DNA of 64,000 bases from Dermanyssus gallinae (GCA_003439945.1 QVRM01006004.1:186001-250000); one strand, 5' to 3'. Positions 34,701 through 49,277 are shown, counted from the stretch's first letter. Notes: a model not told the origin generated them from the letters alone. Numbers and translations: made by a program.

Positions 34701-36480
34701 TGCCGGCGACTTGATCGCTCTGTACGTACTGCTACGGAGTACAAGCTTCTGCTGCGACGGCTACAGTCTACTGTTACTGCGCTATGATCGACTGTTTCGC
34801 GACTAGTTAGTTGTCTATGGTATTCCGTCGTCGTTGTCGTTATCCCCGCCGCCGCCGTCACCGCGGTTTCTCTGTTGTTGTTGTTGTTGTTGCTGATGTT
34901 GTTTTTGTCGTCGTTTTCGTATTCTTCTACTTCTACTACTACATCTTACAAGCCAGCTCGAACGAACGAACGAACGGTTGGTCTGCCGGTCGGTGGGTCG
35001 ATCTCCTGCGTCGAACTCCTCAGAGTAGTCGCGGATTGCTTGCTTACATGCTTTAACTAACTCCCCTCAACGCCGCTTGCCGAGCGCGGTGACCGTATGA
35101 CGACACCAGCAACAGAACAGCAATACCGCAGCCACCACCACCACCATCAATGGCAGGAGGGACTCTAGCATCAGCAGTAGCAGGAGCAGTTGGCGTCGCC
35201 AGGCATCGTCTCCGTACTCGTTATTTCGTCCGTTCATCCTCTGTCTCTCGATCTCTCTCTCTCTGGCTGTCTCAACCCCGGCCAGAGTCCACCCGCCGCG
35301 GCACGCACGCACTAACAGTGGAAGCCATACAGCGCAGCTAGATGCAGTCTGTTCACTCGAACTCCACAAAAGCTCTCGCTTGGGACTAGCCCGTCCCCCC
35401 GTACTCTACGACGACGACCAGCGCGTCGTCGTCCTCAACGCCAGCGTTCTTCCCGCAGGCGTATCTCGCGGAAACGATGTACATGATGTTGTTGTTGTTG
35501 ATGATGATGATGATACTGATCATCATCACCATTACCAACGTGATGATCTCGATCATCATGTGCATCGTGTGATGGTCACGGCGGTACTGATGCTAAGGTC
35601 GATGATGATGATGATGATGATGACGATGACGGTGAGGCTCTTCGTGCTGAAGCCGCAGCCGCTGCTGCTGCTACTGCCATTGTTCCTAACCCCCCGACCA
35701 CCCCCCAGCACTACCATCACCAACTCCTCCTCCACCTCTACCGTGCCAGGGATCATGGCAGGCAACGGGGACGACGACGACGATGATGGTGATGCTGATG
35801 ATCACCATGATAACGGCTGAACAGAACAGATGGTCGTGGTAGGAGGGAGGGGAGGGGGAGAGAGAGGAGTAGGAGAAGGGAATAAGGGAAGTAGGGAGCA
35901 CGCCAGGGGCTGCCGCTCTCGCTCCAGCCTCCGCCACTGGCGTCATCGTCGTTGCCGAGCGTCGTTGGCATAGATGCCTGCCTGGGCCGTCCGCCGCGCG
36001 TCGTTGAGATCTCTCGGACGCCCGGCGCACAGACCCCGGAGCTCTGAGATGTGCTGCTGCTGCTGGTGGTGAGGTGGTCGAGGTGGCGGCTGCAGCCGTC
36101 GATGTAAAGCGACAGCAGCAGCAACAACAACGACAAGAACAATAACGACGTGAACGACTTCGACTTCGTCGACGCCGACGACGACGCCGCTGCCGCCGCC
36201 GACAACAACAACAACAACCTCAGCGCGGCTAGAGTCGTGTTTGATGAGTTCCCCAACGCAACGCCAGTAGAAGCGACGGCGTGGTTCGTGGGTTCGCGAG
36301 CGAACGAGGGACCAGACCGGACCGGACCGAAGCGGAGCGGTGCAGCGCCACGCCGCGCACCGCACCGCACCTGGTCTCGACCGATCGGCGGGCCAGCGGA
36401 CCGTCGAGGCGAGTTCGCGAAAGCGACGAATTTCAATCTCTATCTCTCTGCGTCTCTCTTACTACTCTATCATCTCTCTT

Positions 36481-36560
36481 TCTTACAGACTCTATCTCTC
36501 TCTCTTACAGACTCTATATCTCTCTCTTACAAACTCTATATCTTGCTCTCTCTCTTACAG
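36481..36560. repeat. Tandem repeat of a 22-base CT-rich unit
   Basis: Units of 22, 22 and 28 bases, each actctat(at)ctctctctcttaca plus a final base. Three of four unit ends read cttacag, one cttacaa. Confidence 0.85.
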
Positions 36561-37160
36561 ACTCTATATCTCTCAATTTCTCGCACTCGCTCTGGCAAGA
36601 CCGAAGGGAGACCGGAGGCCGAACAAACAGACATACATACAGACCAACAGAAAGACGCACTCGGCACATCCATCAGCTGCCTGCGAGCTCAGCTTTAGAA
36701 ACTGCGTTGATGGCGTTGTTTGCCTCGACAGGACATCACGATCGCGTCCGTCGTTCAGCCGTTAGCTTACAGTACGTGAATGCATGCATGCATGAACGAA
36801 CCAACGAATGAATGAATTAATGATTGAACTGGTAGATGCAACGATAGATGTGTACGCATGGATAGATGGATGAACGGATGACTGCAAGCAAGTTTCTTGC
36901 TTCTTCTCACAAACGTTTCTTGCGTCTGCTTGAGTAGTGCAGAACGGCCAGCTGTAGAACCCATCAACCGATCAGCCAGAGAAGCCAGCCAGGAAAAAAA
37001 AGTCCGCGCAACGCCATTTTTACCGCCATGACGAACAGGCAATTGCCGCTCGGTCGCCTGTCGTGCAGTGTTTGCCCGAACCGACTGCGAACTCGTGCAA
37101 AGGCTAATAATGCAACCCCAACCAACCAGTGAGCCAGCCAGCCAGACAAACAACATGCCT

Positions 37161-37220
37161 GCGTACACGATTTACTGTCTGCGTGCACGATTTACTGTCT
37201 GCGTGCACGATTTACTGTCT
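37161..37220. repeat. Three exact-length 20-bp tandem units
   Basis: Units gcgtgcacgatttactgtct at 37161, 37181 and 37201. The first differs by one base. Confidence 0.95.
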
Positions 37221-38244
37221 GCAAGCAGGGACTTTGCAGGGGCGTTAGAACGAATGATGAGAGCAATAGAAGAGACAAGACGCGCATTTCTTTTGCTGCT
37301 ACTGCTTCCACGCCACGCTCATGACCCCGCGCGCGCGAGAGAGAGGAGAAGACAATTCGCATTTACCGCATTTATCACCTCACGATTGATTGGTGATCGT
37401 GAAAGTCTAACGAAAGTCGGACATAAATCCGGACATAACCACTGCTCTAGATGCCGATCCGGCTAACTACTGGTTAGAGCGCTAGTTAGCCGGTTCGACA
37501 TACATTCATACATCATCACAGATCATCATCACTGAGTTCGGTAAGGTGGGATGGGCAAACTGTCAATTGAAACGACCGAAACGAACGGTCGCTTTCACAT
37601 GGTGGTTGCTTTTCGTATGCTGTTCTATGCTGACACGATGCGTATACCGGCGATCTCCATCGCTATCCTCACTATTGTCATTATCTAGCTAAAGTCATCT
37701 TGGCATACTAACTACTCGTCAAGATATCGCCTAACCGATCCAGCACATTAACTTCGTTGGATTTTGCCTTCAAAGCACTTGACCATCTAAGACGCGTCAA
37801 AGGGATGCTTCCTAACATTTGACAATTTAACTTAACGTTCTAATTTGCAATCAACAATAGGCAAATAAAGCAGATCTTGGCACAGTCAGTGATGGTGTAT
37901 TATATCTGCATCTGCGCTGCTGGACATGTGGAAAATGTGCCGCTAACCGCAACACTTGTCGAGTAGTTTCTGCGGAAAAAAATATGAATTGCAATAACCC
38001 GAAAACAAAACGAACAAACGTACACATCGAACAAGATCGAACATCAGTACACATCTTCGACTGTGTCTAAGTGCAATCAGCGCCCAAGGACATCTCTCAA
38101 CAACGTAACTATCTTTTCTCTGTTTCGCCCCCTCTATCCAGCAGTGTCGTTTGCACACAGCGTTAACTAGAACTTGCCTCTATGAACCGTGAATATGTAC
38201 AAAAAAGAACATAGTAGTTTCTGTGTGTCTGTGTGCGCGCGCTT

Positions 38245-38322
38245 GAACATGTGTATATATACATCACGAACATGTGTATATATACATCACGAACATGTGT
38301 ATATATACATCACGAACATGTG
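38245..38322. repeat. 23-bp minisatellite, 3.4 copies
   Basis: Three identical 23-base units (gaacatgtgtatatata plus catcac) at 38245, 38268 and 38291, followed by nine bases of a fourth. Confidence 0.95.
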
Positions 38323-40600
38323 CGTTGTTTAGGACCACATACCTCGTTGATGGGCGCCATTGCGCGTCGGCGTTCACTGACGGACTGATTGACTGCGGAA
38401 CCGACGATGAACAAACGACAAATCTTTCTATCCAAAACGCACCTAATTGTGTGGCACCACCACTAACTGCTCCACCGCAATGTCACACAGCTTGAGCCTC
38501 AAGCAACACAATGTCTTTGCACTAGCAACTAGAACAGCAACAACAACAACAACAATAACACCAGCACCAGAACCGATCGTTGTCTGTACGGTAGCTAACC
38601 GTAGACTGATCTCAACGACGAATGCAGCAGCAGCAACAGCAGCAACGTGCTTCCCTGTTTGTTTTTGTCTGACTTCTGCTCGTCGAGTGCACAGCATCGA
38701 GTGCAGTCGAAACAGTCGAGCAACAGGGATCTAAAGCTAGAGAGTGAGAGAGGGCGAGTGCGAGATAGAGAGATAGACATATACATATGTAGCTAACTAG
38801 TTAGCGAACTGAATGGACGGATACGTGCAGTGAGAGAGAGAGAAAGGGAGAAATACAGAGCAGCGTATCTTCTGCGCCGACTCCGACTCCGACCACGACC
38901 ACGACTGCTGACCGAATGAAGGCGTCGAGAGCAGGAGATGACGTTTTGTCGTACGCCAGCGCGGTGTCGCGTCCTCTCTCTCTCTCTCTCTCTCTCTCTG
39001 CTGTCTCGCGGTCTCTGCGACCGCCGACGAGATACGAGATACGAAACTATACGAACAGAACAGAACCAGCAGCCGCAGCCGCGGCCGCAGCAGAGCCGCC
39101 TCCCGGCGTCCTCCTGTCCGCCCCCCTCTCTCGTTGTCGTCGTCGTCGGCACCGCCGCTGCTGCTGTTACAGTTACTGCTGTTTCTGGTGCTGCTGCTGC
39201 TGCCGCTGCCGCCGCAGCGTGACTGTAGTCTTCGTCGTCCGTGTCTACAACAAAACAAGACAAACGGTGGGGGGGAGTCTCGCCGCCGTGAACATGGAGA
39301 GAGAGAGATGGGGGGGGAGAGTGGGGGGGGGAGTGGGGGAGAAAAAGAGAGGTCGAGGGAGAAAGAGATTGTGCGAGAATGCGAGCACGGCGAGTTCGAA
39401 ACGTTGCGAAATACGAACTGGGCTCGGTGCGAGCGTACGCGAAGAGAAAGAACGCAAACGCGGACGAGCACAGAGGACGCGCGGGACAAGCGGGCGAGGG
39501 GTTGGCCGGGGGGCTGGCAGTTGGGGGTGACGAAGAACGAAACGTGTGGTGGGGCGGTGGTGAAATATCTCACGGAGAGCGTCGGATACGGACAATGCTG
39601 GCTGACTGTCTGTCTGTCCGTCTGTCTGTCTGGTCGATTGACGGACGGACGGACGGCCGCCTGCCCGCTAAATCTGCAAGCCAAAGACCTGCATCACGGA
39701 GACGCACATGTACGCACATGATTCTGCCCCGTCCTGCTGCACCGTCCTGCTGCTCCGTCCCGTCACCCCCACCGCACCCCTTCGGCGCACCCCCGCGTTC
39801 TCGCGGTGTGAGCGTACGTATGTGTCTGTGTGTGTGGCTTTGTGCCTGTGATTCACTGATCTTTCGGTCGGTAGGCACCGGCAAATCGCCGGCCAACGTT
39901 TCGGCGGTACAAACGGTTCACGGAATTCGAAGGCGATGGTCGCAGCATTAGCGGCGGCTACAGGCGTTTGGCGGCAGAGATCGACAACAGCAGCGTCAAC
40001 AGCAGCAACAGCAGCAGCAGCATCAATAACAGCATGAGCAGGGGCGATGGCAGGTAGAGCAAGGCAAGTAGTGCTGAAGTCACAGAAACTGAGGTGGACG
40101 GGTCAAAGAAGGCCTTCGCCAAGCTACCACCACCACCAACATGAACTCCAGCACCACCTGGTACACTCACGTATCTGCGCGAGTGGTGGTGGTGATGATC
40201 GCGGTGGTGACGAACGAATCCTGGTCTGGACCCCTCGTGATTGATTCGTGTTGCTCTCTAACTATCACGCCATTGTCGTCATCATTCAGTCATTGTAATC
40301 GTATCAAGCAACGACCGCCGTTGCTAACCACGGCTATTTGTTGTTGAATTATATTGATTGACAATCGTTTAGACTCCAGCAGCAAAAGTTAAATAAATAT
40401 GGCCGTTCGTATATATATATATATATTTATATATATACATGTGTGTTTGAGTGGGGTTATCAACACATTTTAACCATACCTTTAATCCCATCAACAGTTG
40501 AGTTGGCCTCTCAACAGTATAGTGTCGTTTCAAATCAGGTTATATTATACTCATAGTACCCTTTTGTCGCCAAGCTGACTCATCTATTCATGCCGCTTTC

Positions 40601-40603
<3 letters not shown>

Positions 40604-40651
<48 letters not shown>
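40604..40651. repeat. (TA)n microsatellite
   Basis: About 48 bases of pure TA in an AT-rich island (about 40.25-41.2 kb) inside the triplet domain. A shorter (TA)n lies at about 40410-40435. Confidence 0.9.
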
Positions 40652-40656
<5 letters not shown>

Positions 40657-41026
40657 AACAGACTGAGTTCGTTTTCAACGAAAATCCGGCTCACGTGACA
40701 TTAAGCGGAACGGTGGATCCGAGCTCGGCAGCCTGAATCAATCGGCTAGCGTCTTATACCGACGCCCTGCCCTCTCTAGCGTGCAGCAGTGTATACGCTG
40801 CGCTTGTGCGTTCGATACGTGCACAACTAGACAGCTCTCGGTCTCTGTGGGACAGACGGCTTGTCGTCGCTTCGACGACGACGACGCCAATCGCTGCTCG
40901 CGTTCCAAGTGTATGGATGGTGGAGTCTGGTAGCGCCCAACACATCCTCCGCGTATTCCGCGTATCTACTTACTAGTCTATAGCTAAACAGAGATACAAG
41001 CACACTAAAGAAAGACAACAAGCAAT

Positions 41027-41031
<5 letters not shown>

Positions 41032-41108
<77 letters not shown>

Positions 41109-41110
41109 AA
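41032..41110. repeat. (TA)n joined to (GA)n microsatellite
   Basis: About 54 bases of TA followed by about 24 bases of GA. Confidence 0.93.
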
Positions 41111-44100
41111 GAGGGAGAGAGATAGAGCGGATCTATGATGACAGAATTGTGACTATGATGATGGTTACTATTATTGATACATTTTTGTTGTTGTTGTGGC
41201 TGTTATTACTGCTGTCGCTGATACCGCCGCTGTATTGACTGTTGCTCATGTCGTCGATCGGTGGCCGCACGTTTAGCTGCTGCATCGTCTTACGGATTAT
41301 GTCTCTGCAACCTGATCTGAATGCTGTGCCGGATCGAACTGCGTGCGGACTGTCCTAACGCACACCGAAAACCTAGCTGTCTCTGGGTTTCTGCTAGCAA
41401 GCAGATCAGTCGGTCGGTCGCTATTCGGCGGTATTCGCGGTAGAGAAGAAATAGCGTACGTTGTCAACGACGCTATTGACACGCTGCTTTGTTTTTTTTT
41501 CGTCACGTCCCGAACCCGAAACGTTTCACGGACTCGAAACGCTCGCTACCGCCAACGTTTCAGGTGATCACATGTCAACGCTCTCGCTCTACTACCGGCT
41601 GGCTTTTTTGAGATCGAACAACGTATGGTTTGTTGGTCGGCGGCACGGCATTTGTTCTATGCGCGAGCCTAATAAATGATTTCTTGTCGTCGTCGTCGTT
41701 GTTGTTCTGTTGTGCGCCGTAGTTTTTCCATCGCGTTTGTAGAAGGTTACTACTTGAAGCATTAGCAGCAGCAGCAGCAACAACAACAACAACAACAACA
41801 ACAAATACGACAATAAATAAGAGATAACAACGACTCCGGGTAGACTCATTTGCAACGCATTGCTGTTCAATTCAGCACACATACGCGGTACTTGCGCGGA
41901 GTGCATGCTATAAAAGTACTACTACTACTACAAGGGACAAGGGTGTCAGCCAAAACAGCTACAACAACAAAAACAACATTAATGGTGATATGAATTAAAA
42001 TAACAAGAACAAGAAGAACACCAGCAAATAAGTTACTAATAACTGACTAAATAAGCAAAGTCAACCTACAAGTTTAGACACACTCGCCAAATCATTTTTG
42101 ATTGACATTCCCACAACTGCAACAAGCAACAACAGTACAGTTCAACGGCCCATCCGTCATCAATCTGCTTCATCAACGGGTTTGCATTGCAGACGCATAT
42201 TTTGTGCCGTTTTAGCCTTAACAAGAAAAATAAGAGGAAGAAGAAGAAGAAGAAAAGAGGAAAACGCATAAAATGACGCCGAAATCGACGAGGAACGTTT
42301 TCGTTGGTTGTTGTTGGCTTCCCGCCTACTGTGCCTCTGCTTGTTGCAGTTTCCCGCGTAATGTTGCTACTGCGGCTGTTGCTGTTGTTGTTGTTGTTGT
42401 TGTTGCTGTCTGTTAATCGGTCGTTATACTTTGTTGTTCGGGCGTGTACGTCGTCCATCGAGACGAATCGAGTTTTTGCCGCCGGCAGACGCCTGCCTGT
42501 TCGATTCGAACAGCTAAAATCGCATTCGATCGTCTCCAGTTCCCCCCCCCCCCCCGCGACCAGGCCAGGCCGACAGCTTTGCTTCTCCCCCCCACCCCCC
42601 GCTCCCCGTCCGGGCTTTCAGCTGATGGTGTCGCTGAGGTGCGAGTGCAAACGTGAAACCGACGACATTGGCTACTGCGCAAGCTCGATCGTCGTTCGAT
42701 CTATGCATCCATCCATCCCTATATCCATCTCTATCTAGCGACCTCTCTATCTCTCTCTCTCTCCTCTCTGTCTCTGTGTCTCTCTGAGGTAGAGAGGTAC
42801 ATGCCGTACCGTACCGGATGGCTATAACCGACTGAAGGAACTGAGTCTTTCTCGTCGTCCTCATCATCATCATCATCACCGGCGTCGTTGTCGTTACTGT
42901 CGTCGTCGTCATCATCATCATCATCATGAACGTCATCAGCGTCATCATCGGGGGTTGGGTTGCTGCTGTGGGGTGTCCACTCGGTGTGGACTGGGGGGTG
43001 ATGGTCGAGGGAGGGGGGGGGGGGGTGAGGTAGCGATGGGATGCGATGATGATGACGACGACAACGACGACGACGACGGCAATCGTTCGCCGTGATATCG
43101 TCGTGATGGTCTTCGTCGTGGCAGACTCACGAGTCATAGGGGTTGTCATTGTTGTTGTCGTTGTCATTGTTGTTGTTGTTGTTGTTGTCGTTGTCGTCTT
43201 CGATGGTTGCTGTGTGTCGCCATGCTTTTCTGTTCGGTGCGATGCGGTGCGGTTCAGTTGTGCTGTGCTGTGCTCAGCAAACGAAAACCGTTGCGGTGAT
43301 CGTCCGTCGTCCCCGCATTCACAGCGCACTGCCTACTTGCTGCAGGGACTGGCTGGCTGGCTGCCTGAGTGTGTGAGTGAGTCACTCACTCTCTCAGCCA
43401 GCCAAGTCCGCTTACTCTGTTGTCCTCGTCGCGGCTTGGTCGTCCGCGTTTGCAACTCCGACGCTCCGGCCGCGTCATCGCTGTCAGACGCGATTCCCAG
43501 CCGCGTCCGGCCGCTCGACCGACCGACCGCCCGAGCGTCCGTCCGTTCTTTCGTTTATTCGTTGCGACGACGAGCTCGGGCTAAAGCGCCAACAGCCCGG
43601 CTGCCACTGCCGCTGCAGCTGCTGCTGCTGCTGATGGTGATGATGATGTCGCTGCCGTTGCTTCAGTTCACCTCAATGATGTGAGAGCCTTCATGAAGCC
43701 TCCTGCACACCGACAGAAAGCCAGGCAGGCAGGCAGACACACAGACAAACACGCTGGTTGGCAGGACGCCATGCAATGAAGCGACTTGCTTTCTCGTCGT
43801 CGTCGTCCTCAGCAGCAACAGCAGCAGCCTCACCGTCCTTTTCATCATCAGGCGGCTTCACCTCATCCGGAGCCACAACAACGCCACCACCACCACCACG
43901 ACCAGCATCGACAACAGCAGCAGCAGCAGCAGCAAACAGCAGAATCATTGCATTGTGCGAGTGTATGCGTCGCTCGCTGTGCCGCAGCCTGTCGTACCCG
44001 TACCTCGGTGCCGCGTCGCTGTGTACGCAGCGAATGGCGGGACACCGAAAGAGCGACATGTATATATATATATATATATATACACATACATACATACAGG

Positions 44101-44800
44101 ACATATGCACAAATATACGCACACATATACCTATGCATACTCGCGGAGAGAGAGAGAGAGGGAACGAGAGGGGAAAAGCGGAGCGAGAGGATATTCGTGC
44201 ATACAGAGTCACATCGACGCTACCGCATGACGGTAGCGAGAGCAGGCCATCATCGTCGTCGTCATCGTCGTCGGTAGGGTCGGTTGGCTTGCGAGCGGCT
44301 GCTTGTGGGGAGACGGACGCCTCCTCCCGGCCAGATGGACGCGTCAGCCCACACCGATCGACGACGAAGGAGAAGAAGAAGGATGAGGGGGATTGACGAC
44401 AACTGGGATGGCGACTGACTGACTGACTGTCCAATGAGCCAAGCAACGCAGGTCTTGACGCAGCGCACGCAGGACGCAGGACGCACAACGCAGGGAAACG
44501 GGCTGAGAGAGCCTCATGGCAGGCAGCAGCGGCAATTGTTGCTGCACATTAGAGGCGGTAGCGCCAGCAGTAGCAGCAACGGCGGAGGCGGCGTGAGCAG
44601 CTTGTGCTCTATCTCCCCTGTCGCTCCTCTGCCTTCCCGTCGGGCCGAAGCCCGGTTTCAATGCAACGTTCCTTCCTGATCGTGCTTCTGATCAGCTGCT
44701 ACGCTGCTCTTGTCGAACCGATTGATCTGTGATCGATATGAGTACATCACCATTGTTAGTTCAATGATGTGTCCGCAACGGTGCTATTGCTCCTACCAAT

Positions 44801-45000
44801 AACTTTTTCGGACTGACTCTCAGCCTACGTTTAACGTCGACGACGACGGGACAGCTCTCACATTCCGCTTCTTTGCACCTAGGACGGACCACCCCAATAG
44901 ATACCACCCGAAAAACGTGGTGTGCAACCACGGTGGGCATCGAACCCGTGCACCCACGTGTCTCCTCCGGACCGGCAAGGCCCGGGCGTACGCGACATAA
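44801..45000 (-). mobile_element. tRNA-derived SINE, full-length copy 1
   Basis: It shares its whole layout with the copy at 56525-56727: a tail-side block (aactttttcggactgac), a middle block with ttaacgtc, a B-box-like GGGTTCGATGCCC on the minus strand (about 44936-44948), then the gtgtctcctccgg block and a tRNA-like head. The head is more diverged than in the other copies. No clear target-site duplication was found. Non-autonomous; mobilised by an unidentified LINE. Confidence 0.75.
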
Positions 45001-45504
45001 TATGTTGCACTACACGCCAACACCGGACTACTCGACACTATTCCCTACCAATGGAGCTTTCAAATGCTGCCGAACGAGGCGCCACGTAACGAAGGCCAAC
45101 GAAGGTACAATACGGCGCCGCCAACAACAACAACAACAAAGGCATTCTATCCGCGTAACATTATGGCAGTAAACGATGATGATAATGATGAGCATCACCA
45201 TCATCATCACCACCACCACCACCATCATCATCATTACCCCCCCCCCCCATCAAAACTAGCATTTGTACCAGCAGTACCAGCCTGGTATTGTCATCTTTGT
45301 ACGTGGCTGTCGTTGTTGTCGTCGTCACTCGACGAGTTCTGCCGCCCTAACACACTACGTGCAGCCCGATCAAAACCGACCGGTGGGGCAAGGCTTTCTT
45401 CCAATGGCAACGGAGCGTCTGTCGGAGCTGGGCTGGGCTAGGCTAAGGGGTGGACTGTAGAGGGGGTGATCAGCTAAACGGCGTACTATATGCTTGCGTA
45501 CTGT

Positions 45505-45527
45505 ATATATATATATATATATATATA
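45505..45527. repeat. (TA)n microsatellite
   Basis: Short pure TA tract, one of several in the intron (also about 27491-27508 and 44058-44081). Confidence 0.9.
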
Positions 45528-47389
45528 GGAAGTGTGAGAAGTGTGTATCTCGTCTCTTTCGATCTCTCCGTTGTCTATCTACTCTCCGTGTCTAAATGCG
45601 TGTGCGGGACGTTGGCCGTGGTCGACCGTGGTCTAGCGTTTGTGTTGTTGTTGTTGTCGTCGTTGTTGTTGTGTTAGTTTGTGAGCTTATTGTTAGCTCT
45701 GACTAGGTAGGTATTATGCTATGTTTGCCGTCGCCATTGTTGTTGATGTTGCTATTGTTGTTGATGTTGTTGCTGCTGCTGCTGTGGCGGCCCCCGTTGG
45801 CGCAATTCTGACGCATATTGCTTCGGCAGTAAGCCGGAGACCTAACTGCAAGATCGCTAGACTACGGCTGGCTGTTGTTATTTCTGCTGCTGTTGTTGTT
45901 GTTGTTGTTGTTGCTGCAGCAGCTACTGCAAGATCGATGCATTCTTCAGCCGATTCGGAATCTTCGGTTTGCTTGCTTCTGCGCCTACTCTCCCCCCTGC
46001 CGTCTCTCTCTCACTCTCTCTAATTCTCTCTCCATCTATCTCTATCTCTCTCTCGTACGCTCTGTGCTGCTGCTGCTGCTGCGGCTGGTGGACATGCATG
46101 ATCCGCGCATGAACGGCGGATGGCTACATAAATAGATCGATAGAATAACAGACAGGCGACAGGCAAACAGGTAGACAGCCGTATATACACACAAACACAC
46201 AGACGCACGCAGAAACCGAAACGTCGCTGTTGGCTGCCGGCGGGATGTCTTGCTCGGCGGTATTGGCGGTGCCACTGCCGCCGCCGCCACCAACACCGCC
46301 TTCCACGACGGAATTCCCGCAACATGACGACATGAACTCTCGTCGATGCCGGCATGAACGAGCGTCGCTGCTGACTGCCGTGAATCCCGGGCGGCGACCG
46401 GAGTACGGGTTCCCGGGGTTCGATCCGATTCAGTCACCGCAAGTGCTGGTGCTGCAGCAGCAGCAACAGCCGTGGTAATCCTAGTTGTAGTAGTAATAGT
46501 AGTAGTAGTGGTCGAATGTGTAACCGCAACAGACCCAACAACAACAACAACAACAACAAGAATAATAATAATAATAGTAGTAGCAAATACAACAACACTT
46601 ACAACAACAGTAACAAAAAAGCAGCGACAACAACAACGACATCAACAACAACAGAAGTAGCGGCCACGGCAGCAGCAGCAGCAACATCAGCAAGAACAGC
46701 AACCGCAACAACAGTGACGATAAACACAACAACTGAGGCAATAAAGACAGCAGCAACAACGACAGCAATAGTGACGATAACACAACAACCGAGGCGACAA
46801 CAACAATAACGACGACAACAACAACGACAGCAACAGCGAAAAGAACAACAACAACAACAGCAGCGACGAAGGTTAATCCGTCAATGCGGCGGGTGTCGAA
46901 TTTCGACCTATTTTCGTTTTGACCTGTCCGGCCGCCTCAGTGGTATTCCTGTCGAAACTCAAACCACGTGTGAGCACCCCGTTTCCCCCGTACTCTCGTT
47001 GTTCCGCCGACTCATGGGAAGCTGCTGCTGCTGCTGACAAGGGAAGAACCCAAAATATATTCCACTATAATAAACGCACATGATAGTTGTCTGTTTAAAT
47101 GCAGCGGAACAAGGAAAAAAACGTCAAGAGCAACAACAGCAATGGCAGCAGCAGCAATAACAACACTAGCATCAACAGCAACTGTCCGTCTGTGTGCAGG
47201 TAGGTATATTTGTTTTTAGACGCCCCGAAACAATACGTTTCGGCAAAAACACACAACACCAGCGTGCTATGTGTCCATCTAGATAGATGTTGCGAATTCG
47301 TGCCCAGACGAACCGAGCAGGACCAGGATTTATTCCTGCCCTTGCAACAAGGCGATCTCTATTTATCCGCCGTACGGTATCATCTCTAC

Positions 47390-47760
47390 TAATTTATTTA
47401 GCTTTCGCCAGCCAGCCAGCTGGCTAGGTAATGGGACAAGGGAGTCGTGACAAGACCCGTACTTGGGGTATCGTGGGGGCGCGCACCTCATACACATGCC
47501 GCATCCAAGTTGCGGGTTAAAGGGGAAGATCCGCAGGATCTGAACTGAAGGAAGCGGTGGCAGATCGGGCATCCTCAGCCAGCAGCAGCCGCAGCTCAAG
47601 TTGGCTGCAGTCTGACGACCATCAACCACCAGGGGGGTCATCGCTAACGTTCATCAGCTAGGTGGTAACAGCAACCGACTTGCCGGTTGCTTCACACCGG
47701 TCCGGTGCCATCGCAACCTTCGTCGAGGGTCAGTAGTCATTTTGTGTGGTGTCGGCACAG
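47390..47760. other. Unique-sequence island, unassigned
   Basis: Low in triplet repeats and mixed in composition. A 92-codon minus-strand frame (47641-47363) has no recognised domain. It may be an old inserted element. Confidence 0.3.
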
Positions 47761-49277
47761 CTTCCGTATTAGAGGATATTTTGGCAGGCGCTTGGCAAAA
47801 CACAAAGAGAGAGAGAGAGGGGAGTAAGCGAGAAGGTTGCCCTTCATAAAGCGCCCTGAAGCGATGGTTCTAGCCGTGAAGAGGAGGCGGCGACGGACGC
47901 AGGCGACGACGACAAGATGATGTTGACCGTTGCTAAAACGGTCACCGGTTTGCGTGTCTGCGTCTCCCGGCCCGACCTGGCGCGATCCACACGCGCACGC
48001 TTGCCACCGCTTGGTGGATGGCAAGTTTGGGCATCGGGCAAACGCCAAAACTCGTTCGGGGCTCAGATAGAGGGAGCGCGCTCGCGAATGAAGGGGGCAA
48101 CGGAAGCGCAAACTCTCGTCAGCTCGTCGACCTGTTGTTGTTGTTGTTGGTCGGTCGGTCAATTGGTGGGTTGCCAGTCAACCAGTCCCACTATGCATCC
48201 GTACATCCTCCGTCTATCCCCCTATCCATCCATGCGTCCATGAGTACGCATGCCGCCCACCCGTTCACCCCGGCGGTTCGGCGGTCCGTGGCCCGCCGGC
48301 TTGCCACGGCGGTTGATGGCCTCCTTCTGCTCAACAACGTTGGATGATGTCTCATACCCCCCCCCACACCGCCCCCCCTTCTACCTCCCTCCATCCCTCC
48401 CTCCCTCCCTTTACCCCCAGCGGTTTCGAGGCTCGGCCTCGATTCGTGCAGCAGAAGGCGTGCTCGTCGTTGAGACACCCTGCCACGCAACGGCAGCCGC
48501 CGCCGCTGCCTCGGCGTCAGGCTGCCGTGCTGGCTACGAGCTAATGCTGATAGCATGGTGGCTGGCCTCGTCCTTCCACGGTTATGGAACGGAGATAGAA
48601 GAGGTTTGCCTGACGGATTGCGGATTGCTGAGCCGCCGCCGCGACCGACCGACAAACCGAGCGACCGCAGGTCGACGCGGCCATCAGCGCAGCAACCCAA
48701 AATAGCTTTGCACGCCACGCCACGCTACGCCTCGGGCAGCAGCAGTGCCATGACCGATTCGCCAGTACACCGGCCGCGTCGGCCTGTCCTGCTGTGCAGT
48801 GGTGGCCGCGCAAGCAGACCCTACTCTACTTACTACCGACTACAACTCTTCTTGACGTAGCTTGGCCGACCTAGCAGGTAGCGACGACACGATGCAGGAA
48901 CGACGAACTACAAACATGCCCAACGACCTCGGATTCGGCCACGCACACAACCGCAAACGCCATCATCTCTCTCGACTAACACGCCAGCAGCCCGCCACGA
49001 CCTTATTCGGCGGTCGGTAAAAATACACAGCCGCGTGCAATGTCTGCGTGCGTGCGTGCGTGTGTATGCATGTATGCGTGCGTGCGTGTGTATGCATGTA
49101 TACGTGTGTGAATGTGGACGTATGCGTTTTGCCTGTTTGGACCTGTTTGGCGCGGCTCTACGGCCGGCGACTACGCTACGAGATACCTAGGTAGTAGGGC
49201 GTGCTGGTTGTCTATGCTAGGATGCTGATGGTCCTGAGGAAGTGTACTGGTTGCCGTTGCCCGATGGCAGGATGTTG

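Noticed and set aside
38797..39684. 295-codon minus-strand frame
   Set aside because: Overlaps equally long plus-strand frames (195-204 codons); composition follows CT, CGA and CAG repeats.
42514..43329. 271-codon minus-strand frame with poly-Thr and poly-Met
   Set aside because: Direct translation of (AAC), (ATG) and (ACG) repeats.
43691..44488. 265-codon minus-strand frame and overlapping plus-strand frame of 212 codons
   Set aside because: Mirror-image open frames over CAG/CGA repeats and a (TA)n tract, without any family signature.
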